NCBI GenBank assembly: GCA_001800495.1
Contig: MGVM01000010.1
Coordinates: 1 to 17,020, forward strand
From: Elusimicrobia bacterium RIFOXYB2_FULL_48_7
Lineage (GTDB): Bacteria; Elusimicrobiota; Endomicrobiia; CG1-02-37-114; XYA2-FULL-39-19
DNA length: 17,020 nt
Reading direction: 5' to 3'
The notes beneath the pieces were generated by a model. The model saw only the letters and a program-made list of their open reading frames with translations. It was not told the DNA's origin and ran no database searches. The position numbers and the translations under genes were made by a program. How positions within the stretch are numbered: position 1 is the stretch's first letter; each line of letters starts with the position of its first letter. Of the stretch, positions 6,647 to 13,289 are shown in pieces.

Positions 6647-8134
6647 TTATCCCTGGGGCAGGGTAAATCTGAAGCAGCTGCCTGTTGGTTTATTATTTTC
6701 AACCCAGATTTTCCCGCCGTGAAGCCCAACAATTGATTTCGCTATGGTCAGGCCCAGGCCTGTGCCCCTTTCCTTGCGGGAAACATCATTGTCAATTCTG
6801 TAGAATTTATTGAATATATTTTCTTTTTCGTTATCCGGTATCCCGGGGCCCTGGTCTGCCATGCTTATTTGAATCTCGCCGGGTTGCCGGGCAACGGCAA
6901 TTTTAATTTGCGAATTAGCAGGGGAATGGTTGATCGCGTTTACAAGCAGGTTCTGAAAAACCTGGGTTATCCTGTCCTTGTCAAGGTTCAAATCATTTAC
7001 ATCGGGGGATACTTCAATTTGAATATCAATATTCTTTGTCCTTGCGTCTATGATCCTGATTATCTTGTCAAGGACTCCCCTGATGTCAGTTTTTTCAATT
7101 TTCAACTGGAGTATGCCTTCTTCGATCTTTGACAAATCAAGAAAGTCGGAGATCAGCCGGGCAAGGCGCCTTGATTCCATTCTTATTATATTAAGATAGC
7201 TTGCCCTGTCTTCATCGCTTAGTTTAAGGTTTTTATTGGCCAAGGTGTCCGCAAAGCCCATGATTGAAGTCAGCGGCGTTTTCAGGTCGTGGGAAACTAT
7301 CGAGACAAATTCAGATTTTCTTTTATCCACTTCCTCCAGTTTCCGGTTAAGTTTTTCAAGGTCTTCAGTCCTTTCCTTGAGGTTGTTGTTCGCTTTTTGC
7401 AGGTCGTTGACGGCTTCTTTTACCTTGTTCTCAAGGTCCGCGTAAAAATTCTGCAGGTGTTCAGCCATGATGTTGAACTGGGCTGATATTTTCCCTATTT
7501 CATCATCATTTATCACTGGTATCCTGTAACTGAATTCCTTGTTTTCAATTTTAACCGCCCCTTCAAAGAGGTATTCTACAGGCCTGAACAGGTAGATGAG
7601 CAGGACGTGCGTTAAGAAAAGCATCAAAATAATCGCCAGGAGCCATACGGCGATGCCGGTTATAATGTCGGTTTTTAATGCTTGCCGCAGGGATTCCATC
7701 GGGAACCCTACAATTATGGAACCGAGCTTCTTCCTGTCCTTGCCGCGGATTTCCTCGTACACATCATAATAGTTGTCGTTTGAGTTGAATATGTTATCGG
7801 TTTTCAGCGTTACCTGTTTTTTGTCGCATTTTCCGGCGATTTTTATCAATTTATCGTTTTTGTCAAAAAATAGGACATAACCTATTTCCGCTTCACTGAG
7901 GATAAATTTACTGTATTTTTCAATGATGTTTTCATTAAGGATATTTTCCGAGCCGATGCTGAAACTTATAACATCCGTGATCACATCAGTCCTGAGGGCC
8001 ATTCTTTCCTTTAATATATTTTCAATTTGTTTTGACCTAATCAGGAGCGCGACGGACACTATCAGGATAGCCACCAGCCAGACCGCCAGCAATATTTTTG
8101 TCCTGAAAGATAATTTATTCAAATATTTATTCAT
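6647..8134 (-). CDS. Membrane sensor histidine kinase (sensor-HAMP-HisKA-HATPase)
   Basis: The 495-aa kinase has TM1 about 15-33 and a periplasmic sensing segment about 34-155. The pattern IGYVLFFDKNDKLI...GKDRKKLGSIIVGF is PAS/Cache-like. TM2 is about 158-181 and HAMP about 182-235 (RPVEYLFEGAVKI). A long coiled coil spans about 236-275. The HisKA motif FVSIVSHDLKTPLTS carries phospho-acceptor His282. The ATP-binding domain has the N box (Asn399 in NLLVNA), G1 (DQGPGIP, 427-433), F box (FNKFYRID) and G2 (GTGLGL, 457-462). All catalytic residues are intact. The ligand is unknown. The ATG at 8134 has no obvious Shine-Dalgarno and sits 18 bp after the upstream receiver gene, suggesting translational coupling. 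It is the only histidine kinase in the window. Confidence 0.96.
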   Translation of the reverse strand: MNKYLNKLSFRTKILLAVWLVAILIVSVALLIRSKQIENILKERMALRTDVITDVISFSIGSENILNENIIEKYSKFILSEAEIGYVLFFDKNDKLIKIAGKCDKKQVTLKTDNIFNSNDNYYDVYEEIRGKDRKKLGSIIVGFPMESLRQALKTDIITGIAVWLLAIILMLFLTHVLLIYLFRPVEYLFEGAVKIENKEFSYRIPVINDDEIGKISAQFNIMAEHLQNFYADLENKVKEAVNDLQKANNNLKERTEDLEKLNRKLEEVDKRKSEFVSIVSHDLKTPLTSIMGFADTLANKNLKLSDEDRASYLNIIRMESRRLARLISDFLDLSKIEEGILQLKIEKTDIRGVLDKIIRIIDARTKNIDIQIEVSPDVNDLNLDKDRITQVFQNLLVNAINHSPANSQIKIAVARQPGEIQISMADQGPGIPDNEKENIFNKFYRIDNDVSRKERGTGLGLTIAKSIVGLHGGKIWVENNKPTGSCFRFTLPQG

Positions 8135-8152
8135 GGGTTATAAATGGGATTT

Positions 8153-8947
8153 TTAAAATTCCTCAACTACCTCTATGCGGGAAACCGCCGCATAACTCAC
8201 ATACATCCTTGAATTCTCACCGTGAACAGTCATGTTGAAGCCCGGCCCAGCCGGGTTAAGGGCCGCTGTTGTCCCTTTAATGACTTTCCCGTCAGGATAA
8301 TTGACTATCACTTTCTTTTCAACAGAATAGGTTCTGGAAGCATCATAGATTGGTTTTGGTTTTTCCTGCTGGTGAGCCTGCGCGCCGGGAAGTACTGAAA
8401 CCATTGCCGGCGTTTTAGACAGCAAGTTATCAACATAAGCGGTAAAATCATCTATTTCAAAGGGCTTTGATATTATATCAGTTGCACCGGCGTCCTTTGC
8501 CTTCAGACGGAAATTAAGTTTTTTATAGACTCCCGAAATAAGAAGTATGGGCAGGGTGTCTTCCTTGCGGGTTTTGCGTATTTCCTGGCACACGTCGATT
8601 CCTAAAATCCCAGGCAGTATCATGTCTAGTATGACCAGGTTGGGATTAAAGCTGTAAAACACTTCCAGCGCTTTCCTGCCGTCGCCGGCAAGGAGCACTT
8701 CATACCCTTTTGCCTCGAGATTAACACGTAATAGGGTCTGAAGGTTTGTGCTGTCTTCAGCAATCAATATCTTTTTTGCCGGCCTTTTTTCCCCGTCAGA
8801 CAATCTATTGTTTTTCGCAAAACTGCTTTTACCCACGGCATTATTATGTTTAGCAAAATTCTTCATTTCCGTGGCAACTTCTACAATTTTTCCGTAATGA
8901 TTCATGCCTGGGTTCTCGTTGGTAACCAGGCCTATTGACAGTGTCAT
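8153..8947 (-). CDS. GGDEF C-terminal remnant - receiver - small beta domain (downstream half of an interrupted gene)
   Basis: The first 35-45 residues (TLSIGLVTNENPG, then EVATEMKNFAKHN) are not a new N-terminus but the last part of a GGDEF domain whose first part is encoded by the gene just upstream in the same frame. A complete receiver follows at about 58-180 with Glu64/Asp65, phospho-acceptor Asp108 (LDMILPG) and Lys161. The final 65 residues (VIVNYPDGKVIKGTT...MYVSYAAVSRIEVVEEF) form a short beta-rich domain like those that end some type IV pilus or Frz-type regulators. ATG 8947 lacks a Shine-Dalgarno, and no earlier in-frame start exists after the amber codon. Expression may therefore need readthrough or reinitiation. 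Alternatively, the stop is a mutation or sequence error and this is one 523-codon gene spanning 8153-9724. Confidence 0.85.
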   Translation of the reverse strand: MTLSIGLVTNENPGMNHYGKIVEVATEMKNFAKHNNAVGKSSFAKNNRLSDGEKRPAKKILIAEDSTNLQTLLRVNLEAKGYEVLLAGDGRKALEVFYSFNPNLVILDMILPGILGIDVCQEIRKTRKEDTLPILLISGVYKKLNFRLKAKDAGATDIISKPFEIDDFTAYVDNLLSKTPAMVSVLPGAQAHQQEKPKPIYDASRTYSVEKKVIVNYPDGKVIKGTTAALNPAGPGFNMTVHGENSRMYVSYAAVSRIEVVEEF

Positions 8948-9022
8948 GATTGGAAATGTTTGAGCCTTGCCCTGCCTGTCTTTGCCGGCAATATACCCTT
9001 TTTGCCTGTCTTCTTTCCCGTA

Positions 9023-9025
9023 CTA
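9023..9025 (-). other. In-frame amber codon interrupting a REC-GGDEF-REC gene
   Basis: Minus-strand codon TAG at 9025-9023 ends the upstream frame after ...FDAGILK. The very next codons in the same frame read YGKEDRQKGYIAGKDRQG and continue through KAQTFPI into the next gene's MTLSIG, which is the normal course of a GGDEF domain. In relatives the stop position usually holds an aromatic or leucine-type residue, each one base change from TAG. Confidence 0.85.
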
Positions 9026-9724
9026 TTTTAGTATACCGGCGTCAAAGGAATCCGCTATCTTTTTTTGTATGGAATCCGAATCAGCTATATCACAAATTAA
9101 TATAAAATCATCGCCGCCGATGTGCCCTACAAAATCATTTTCTTTTATATGCGAAGTAATGATATCTGCCGTAAATTTAATTACTTCGTCCCCTTTATCA
9201 TACCCGTATTTATCATTATAAGACTTAAAATTATTGATATCCAGATAAATAAAAGCAAACTTATTATTACCTGAGAGCCGCTTATTGGTTTCGTTCATTA
9301 TTGAGACATTTCCGGGCAGCTTGGTAAGAGGATTTACCGCCATTACTTCCTCCACGTGCTTCAGGAGGCCGTCAATCCTGGCGACGAGCTCATTTATATC
9401 GAAAGGTTTAGTAAGGTATTCATTGGCGCCAAGCTTCAAGCCGGTTATTTTGTCGGCCGGCCTGTCTTTTGCAGAAAGCACGAGTATCGGCGTTAACTGG
9501 GTCGCTTTTTCCATCCTTAGTTTTTCGCAGACTTCATACCCGTTCATCCCGGGCAGCATAAGGTCAAGGATCACCAGGCTGGGATGTTCCTGCGCCGCTT
9601 TCATCAGGGCTTTTTCCCCGTCGTGAGCGATTGACACCTGATAGCCGGCGTTTTCAAGGTTCACTTTCAGCAGTTCAATGATTTGCTGGTCGTCGTCAAC
9701 GATAAGGATGTTTTTCTTCATCAT
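9023..9724 (-). CDS. Receiver - truncated, degenerate GGDEF protein (upstream half of an interrupted gene)
   Basis: The 233 residues hold a receiver (1-122; acceptor Asp54 in LDLMLPG, Lys107 in TKPF) and the first two thirds of a GGDEF domain. The latter shows NPLTKLPGN at 131-139, metal-region DINNFK at 162-167 and HIGGDDF at 201-207. The signature is GGDDF, not GG(D/E)EF, and no RxxD inhibitory site precedes it, so c-di-GMP synthesis is doubtful even if the protein were complete. The chain stops at an amber codon before the domain's last strands and helix, which are encoded in frame downstream. An AAGGAG site precedes two consecutive ATGs (9724 and 9721); the second has the better spacing. 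A strong promoter lies upstream, and ptsI ends 54 bp before. Confidence 0.9.
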   Translation of the reverse strand: MMKKNILIVDDDQQIIELLKVNLENAGYQVSIAHDGEKALMKAAQEHPSLVILDLMLPGMNGYEVCEKLRMEKATQLTPILVLSAKDRPADKITGLKLGANEYLTKPFDINELVARIDGLLKHVEEVMAVNPLTKLPGNVSIMNETNKRLSGNNKFAFIYLDINNFKSYNDKYGYDKGDEVIKFTADIITSHIKENDFVGHIGGDDFILICDIADSDSIQKKIADSFDAGILK

Positions 9725-9741
9725 TTTGCTCCTTGCGCCAA

Positions 9742-9770
9742 ATTATATAACATTCTCTCCGGGGATACAA
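9742..9770 (-). promoter_or_regulatory. Sigma70-type promoter before the REC-GGDEF gene
   Basis: TTGTAT (9770-9765) and a perfect TATAAT (9747-9742) are exactly 17 bp apart on the minus strand, in the 54-bp gap after ptsI. The following AAGGAG leads into the start codon. It would let the downstream signalling genes be transcribed separately from pal, the first receiver and ptsI. Confidence 0.55.
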
Positions 9771-9778
9771 ACCTGCAA

Positions 9779-11521
9779 TTACTTGATTGAATCCAATAAT
9801 TCAAGTATTTCACTGGTTTTGCCGCATTTTAACGCTTCAGCAGAAATTTCTTTTAAGTATGAAAAGTTTCGTTTAGCTATCTCTTCAGAAACTGCCGGAA
9901 TGCACCGCGCCTGCATTGAAAGAGAGCCCGCGCCCAGGCCGGCAAGCACGCAGGCATACAGCGGGTTATTGGCTATTTCACCGCAAACGGATACTTCCTT
10001 GTTATGTGAGTTCGCGCAAGAAATAACATTATTTATAAGCCTTAACATTAACGGATGAAAAGTTTGCCTGTATTCTGCCAGAGAGCCGTTTTCCCGGCAG
10101 GCGGCAAAAATATACTGGGACAGGTCATTGGTGCCTATGCTTATGAAATCAATGTCTTTAATATAAGAATCCATTGATAAAACAACAGACGGCACTTCCG
10201 CCATAATTCCAACCTTTATACTGTTTCTTTTAATGTTTTCTTCCCGGCAAATATTATTAATCAGGCTTAAAGTTTTTTCCAGGTCATCAATTATTGATAT
10301 AAAAGGGATAAGAATTTTTATGGGGCCGGACCTGGATGCCCTGATAATACTCCTTAACTGATTTATCAACAGATCCCTGTTCTTAAGCAAAAACCTTATA
10401 CCCCTGATGCCAAGCTGGGGGTTTTCTTCGCCGGCAAAATTCAGATAAGCGGGTTTTTTGTCGGCCCCCAGGTCAAGCAGCCTGATAGTGACAGGACAGC
10501 CACCAGCTATTGACAGCAAATTGATATATAAATTGTATTCATCTTCTACGGTAGGCAAACTTCTCCGGGACATGTAATAAAATTCGGTCCTGAACAACCC
10601 GATGCCTTTGGCGCCTTTGAAAAAAGCGGTTTTGGTTTCATCCAGCATGCTCACGTTGGCTTCAAGGCGTATTTTTATGCCATCCCTGGTTTTACAGTCA
10701 GGTTTTGGGCCCTTTTTATTGGAATCAACTTCAAGTTTTTCGTATTTACGTTTTATTTTGCAGTAGTTTGCCATGTCAGATTTATCCGGATTTATTAACA
10801 CGCTTCCTTCATAACCATCTACCAATACGTTATCATTTGTTTTAAGTTTTGAAGCAATACCGGCAAGCCTGACTGCCGGCACGCCCAGGGTCCGGGCGAT
10901 TATTGCGGCATGGGATATCTCGCTTCCTTCTTCTATTAAAATACCAAGTATTTTTTCAAAACCCATAAGCATTATGTCTGAAGGTATCAATTTATCTGCA
11001 ACAAATATAGTTGACGAATCAATTCTTTTTACGGCATTACCCCTGACATGCTCTATTTCCAGAAGGTTGCGAAGCAGCCGGTTGTATACATCTTCTATGT
11101 CCGCAAACCTGTTTCGCATATACTCGTTGTTCATTGTTGTGTATTTCTGCTCAAGTATTTTTAGCTGGTTATTTATGATATATTCTGAATTTGCCTTTTC
11201 CTTGATAACCAGGTCCCGGATGTTCTGTAAAAACCCCGGGTCTTCCAGGATAAGCGAGTGCACCTGGAATATTTCCCCCATTTTTCCGCCGGCATTTTTC
11301 GATGTATTGGATTGTATTTCCCTCAGCTGTTCCCTGCTTAGCTTAACAGCCCTGTCTAATCTTTTTAATTCTGATGAAATATCATCAATGGGCAGTTTAT
11401 GCTCCGAGACCGCGTTAAGGTCAATCCTTTTAAAAAGGAAGACTTTCCCGGCGGTTAGGCCCTGGGAAATTGAAACACCGTCTATTTTTATCCGCGTTCC
11501 TGTTGAAAGTTCATTTTTCAC
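9779..11521 (-). CDS. ptsI: Phosphoenolpyruvate-protein phosphotransferase (PTS enzyme I)
   Basis: With GTG 11521 as start the protein is 580 aa, close to E. coli enzyme I (575). It autophosphorylates from PEP and normally passes the phosphate to HPr. The swivelling domain carries active His204 in SEISHAAIIAR, a slightly altered form of the usual GG-TSH motif. The PEP-binding barrel shows GLFRTEFYYM, LDLGADKKP, ENPQLGIRGIR, and Cys513 in SVCGE. GTG 11521 was preferred over TTG 11536 because GAGGAA lies 7 bases before it. It overlaps the end of the upstream receiver gene by 11 bp, so the two are translationally coupled. No HPr, EII or HPr-kinase gene is in the window. Its company of receivers points to a regulatory or cryptic PTS (inference). 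There is no N-terminal GAF domain, so it is not PtsP-type. Confidence 0.94.
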   Translation of the reverse strand: MKNELSTGTRIKIDGVSISQGLTAGKVFLFKRIDLNAVSEHKLPIDDISSELKRLDRAVKLSREQLREIQSNTSKNAGGKMGEIFQVHSLILEDPGFLQNIRDLVIKEKANSEYIINNQLKILEQKYTTMNNEYMRNRFADIEDVYNRLLRNLLEIEHVRGNAVKRIDSSTIFVADKLIPSDIMLMGFEKILGILIEEGSEISHAAIIARTLGVPAVRLAGIASKLKTNDNVLVDGYEGSVLINPDKSDMANYCKIKRKYEKLEVDSNKKGPKPDCKTRDGIKIRLEANVSMLDETKTAFFKGAKGIGLFRTEFYYMSRRSLPTVEDEYNLYINLLSIAGGCPVTIRLLDLGADKKPAYLNFAGEENPQLGIRGIRFLLKNRDLLINQLRSIIRASRSGPIKILIPFISIIDDLEKTLSLINNICREENIKRNSIKVGIMAEVPSVVLSMDSYIKDIDFISIGTNDLSQYIFAACRENGSLAEYRQTFHPLMLRLINNVISCANSHNKEVSVCGEIANNPLYACVLAGLGAGSLSMQARCIPAVSEEIAKRNFSYLKEISAEALKCGKTSEILELLDSIK

Positions 11522-11900
11522 GCAGAAGTTCCTCAACCTTTAACAAAATATTTTCCAATTCAAAAGGTTTTGTCATATATTCGTCCGCCTTGAATATTCC
11601 CTTGCCTATAACCACGTCTCTCTCATGGCTTTTGGATGACAAAATAATTATTTTTGTATTTTCAATTTCACTGTTGTCTTTTATTGCCTTGCAGACTTCC
11701 CACCCGTCTATTTCCGGCATCATGACATCAAGGATAATCAGGTCCGGTTTATAGAATAAATACTGTTTTAAAGCTTCCTTGCCGTTCGCTGCCTCAAAAA
11801 CCGCGTATCCTTTTGCTTCCAGGTTTATTTTCAGAAGTTCCCGTATGTTTGCCTCATCATCAACTATCAGGATTTTCATTTTTTTGTGTTCTAAATTCAT
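11511..11900 (-). CDS. Single-domain response regulator (CheY-like receiver)
   Basis: The 129 residues form a bare receiver domain. Asp14/Asp15 form the acidic pocket, Asp58 in ILDVMMP is the acceptor, Ser89 in ILSSK replaces the common Thr, and Lys111 is in MTKPF. The ATG at 11900 follows an AGGGGGG site; an internal ATG 21 bases later would also give a complete domain. It has no output domain and overlaps ptsI by 11 bp, which suggests the two proteins are made in step. The sequence LLKINLEAKGYAV closely matches the corresponding helix of the other receivers in this run. Its kinase is presumably the one encoded at 6647-8134, but this is inference. Confidence 0.93.
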   Translation of the reverse strand: MNLEHKKMKILIVDDEANIRELLKINLEAKGYAVFEAANGKEALKQYLFYKPDLIILDVMMPEIDGWEVCKAIKDNSEIENTKIIILSSKSHERDVVIGKGIFKADEYMTKPFELENILLKVEELLREK

Positions 11901-11933
11901 ATCCCCCCCTTCTGCGTTTTGTAAAGAGTTAGA

Positions 11934-12431
11934 TTATTTACTTTTTACTTTTGTTTCCGCTCTGCGGTTTTTTGCCCAGGCATCTTTCGTATACCCTGGA
12001 TTTGCTGGTTTTTCTTCCCCGTAGGAAATAGTCGCAATCTGCGATAAGGGAATTCCAAGCAGCCCATAATATTCACGAACAAGCGCAGCTCTCTGCTGGC
12101 CCAGGCCCATATTGTATTCATTGGTACCCCTTTCATCACAGTGGCCTTCAATAATAACAACAAGTTCCGGGTGCGCCTTAAGGTAACCGGAATTTTCTAC
12201 TAATCTATCGCGCGCAGCCGGTTTTAACAGAGCCTTATCATAATCGAAATATATGGTTTTTAATTCCGGGACAGCAGCCCATTCCGCAGAACGCACGGAC
12301 GGTTCGCTTCCATCTTTTACGTCGCTTTTGATAACCGCGGGTTCCAGGGCTGCGGGTTTAATAATTGCCTTCCTGGCGCATCCCACCGATAATACTAAAC
12401 AGCAAAGCACAAATACATGTTTTCTCAGCAT
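11934..12431 (-). CDS. pal: Pal/OmpA-family peptidoglycan-binding lipoprotein
   Basis: The 165-aa protein starts at ATG 12431, with AAAGGGGG eight bases upstream; a longer frame to 12581 has no such site and would bury the signal peptide. The N-terminus MLRKHVFVLCCLVLSVGC is a lipoprotein signal with acylated Cys18, though the -3 residue is Ser, unlike the usual Leu. A Pro/Ala-rich linker precedes the OmpA C-terminal domain (about 58-165): IYFDYDKALLKPAA, EGHCDERGTNEYN, LGQQRAALV and NRRAE, the residues that cradle peptidoglycan. Pal normally links outer membrane to peptidoglycan with Tol proteins, but no tol genes are nearby. It is the first gene of the minus-strand signalling run and lies 33 bp before a receiver, so it might report on envelope state (inference). 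Confidence 0.93.
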   Translation of the reverse strand: MLRKHVFVLCCLVLSVGCARKAIIKPAALEPAVIKSDVKDGSEPSVRSAEWAAVPELKTIYFDYDKALLKPAARDRLVENSGYLKAHPELVVIIEGHCDERGTNEYNMGLGQQRAALVREYYGLLGIPLSQIATISYGEEKPANPGYTKDAWAKNRRAETKVKSK

Positions 12432-12470
12432 ACAAAAATCCCCCTTTAAATATTTTGTTCCTTCACTTAT

Positions 12471-12498
12471 AGTATAGCGTTCCGATGCAACTTTGAAA
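12471..12498 (-). promoter_or_regulatory. Putative promoter for pal and the signalling run
   Basis: On the minus strand TTTCAA (12498-12493) and TATACT (12476-12471) are 16 bp apart, about 40 bp before the pal start. Both boxes are imperfect. The -35 overlaps the first ATGCAACTTT repeat, so the divergent regulator could also act here. Confidence 0.35.
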
Positions 12499-12529
12499 AC
12501 ACCTGTAATGCAACTTTTATGCAACTTTT
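12485..12529 (+). promoter_or_regulatory. Direct-repeat operator (ATGCAACTTT x3), probable response-regulator site
   Basis: ATGCAACTTT occurs at 12485, 12508 and 12519. The last two abut as a perfect 11-bp tandem repeat (ATGCAACTTTT) ending at the -35 box of the regulator promoter, and the first lies 23 bp, about two helical turns, upstream. PhoB/OmpR-family regulators bind as head-to-tail dimers to repeats spaced 11 bp, so autoregulation by the gene at 12576 and control of pal are both plausible. Confidence 0.6.
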
Positions 12530-12557
12530 GGAAACAAAACCCCGAATTTGTTATAAT
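12528..12557 (+). promoter_or_regulatory. Sigma70-type promoter for the OmpR-type regulator and treS
   Basis: TTGGAA (12528-12533) and a perfect TATAAT (12552-12557) are separated by 18 bp and sit immediately downstream of the 11-bp tandem repeats. The start codon follows 18 bp after the -10 box. Confidence 0.55.
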
Positions 12558-12575
12558 TTCAACATAGGCGGATAT

Positions 12576-13265
12576 ATGCATAGAGGTAAAATATTACTTA
12601 TTGAAGATGACCCCAGCACGGTATTTTTAATAACAGAAACCCTGAAAAGGGAGAAGTACCTGGTATATACAGCCGTGAATTTAAAAATAGCCCGGGGTGT
12701 GCTGGGTTCAAAAATCCCGGGCCTTATTATACTGGACAGGGGCCTGCCGGACGGCGATGGGCTGGATTTCTGCAAGGAAATAAGGAATTACAGGAAAACC
12801 AGGAATATCCCCGTATTATTTCTTACCGCCTCCAGCGATGTTTCAGATAAAATAACGGGGTTAAGGGCCGGGGGCGACGATTATTTAACAAAGCCGTTTA
12901 ACATTGATGAATTGTCTGCCCGGGTCGAGGCCATGATGCGCAGAACAACCGTAATGCAGGCGCCTGCCGTTGAAATACTGAATTATAAGGGGATTGAGCT
13001 GGACATAACCGGCCATGAATGCAGGGTGGACGGCAGGAAAGTAAATCTATGGCCGAAAGAATTCGGGCTGCTTGAATTGTTTCTGGAACGCAAGGGCCGG
13101 GTGTTGAGCAAGGATGTGCTGTCCGAAAATGTCTGGGGGCGGGAATACCAGGTAACTTCCAGGACTATTGAAATGACAGTCCAGCGGCTGCGCAAAAAAC
13201 TCGGCAAGAAAGGCAAACTCATAGAAACAGTAAAGGCTTACGGGTATAAATTAACAGGCTCATAA
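12576..13265 (+). CDS. OmpR/PhoB-family response regulator (receiver + winged helix)
   Basis: The 229-aa transcription regulator has a receiver at 1-120: Asp11/Asp12, phospho-acceptor Asp54 in IILDRGLPDGDG, Thr84 in FLTAS, and Lys106 in TKPF. A winged-helix DNA-binding domain follows at about 130-229, with LWPKEFGLLELFL, SRTIEMTVQRLRKKL (recognition helix) and the wing ETVKAYGYKL. ATG 12576 gives the usual family length and places MHRGKILLIEDD at the first strand; a frame extended to 12519 would overlap the promoter. The Shine-Dalgarno is weak. It is divergent from pal and 24 bp before treS, so it likely shares a transcript with and may control the trehalose gene. It has no kinase gene of its own beside it; the nearest is at 6647-8134. 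Confidence 0.95.
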   Translation: MHRGKILLIEDDPSTVFLITETLKREKYLVYTAVNLKIARGVLGSKIPGLIILDRGLPDGDGLDFCKEIRNYRKTRNIPVLFLTASSDVSDKITGLRAGGDDYLTKPFNIDELSARVEAMMRRTTVMQAPAVEILNYKGIELDITGHECRVDGRKVNLWPKEFGLLELFLERKGRVLSKDVLSENVWGREYQVTSRTIEMTVQRLRKKLGKKGKLIETVKAYGYKLTGS

Positions 13266-13289
13266 AACTTTATCAATATCGGGAAAAAC

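Noticed and set aside
8153..9724. Amber codon reassigned genome-wide (for example to pyrrolysine or glutamine)
   Set aside because: lpdA (2814-2816) and the HAMP gene (5219-5221) both end in TAG at the expected protein length, so TAG works as a stop here.
9781..9806. ptsI terminator hairpin (ACTTGATTG...CAATAATTCAAGT)
   Set aside because: The symmetry is interrupted, AT-rich and inside the last codons, with no T run after the stop.
11522..11536. TTG start for enzyme I at 11536
   Set aside because: The GAGGAA ribosome site would fall within the coding region; GTG 11521 is correctly spaced from it.
12485..12529. Start of a CRISPR array
   Set aside because: Repeat units are only 10-11 bp and two of them abut; there are no spacers of constant length and no cas genes.
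12519..12575. Longer regulator frame starting at 12519
   Set aside because: It would begin inside the tandem operator and cross the -10 box; ATG 12576 matches the family start.
12432..12581. Longer pal frame starting at 12581
   Set aside because: It would run through the divergent promoter and bury the lipoprotein signal peptide; ATG 12431 has an AAAGGGGG site.
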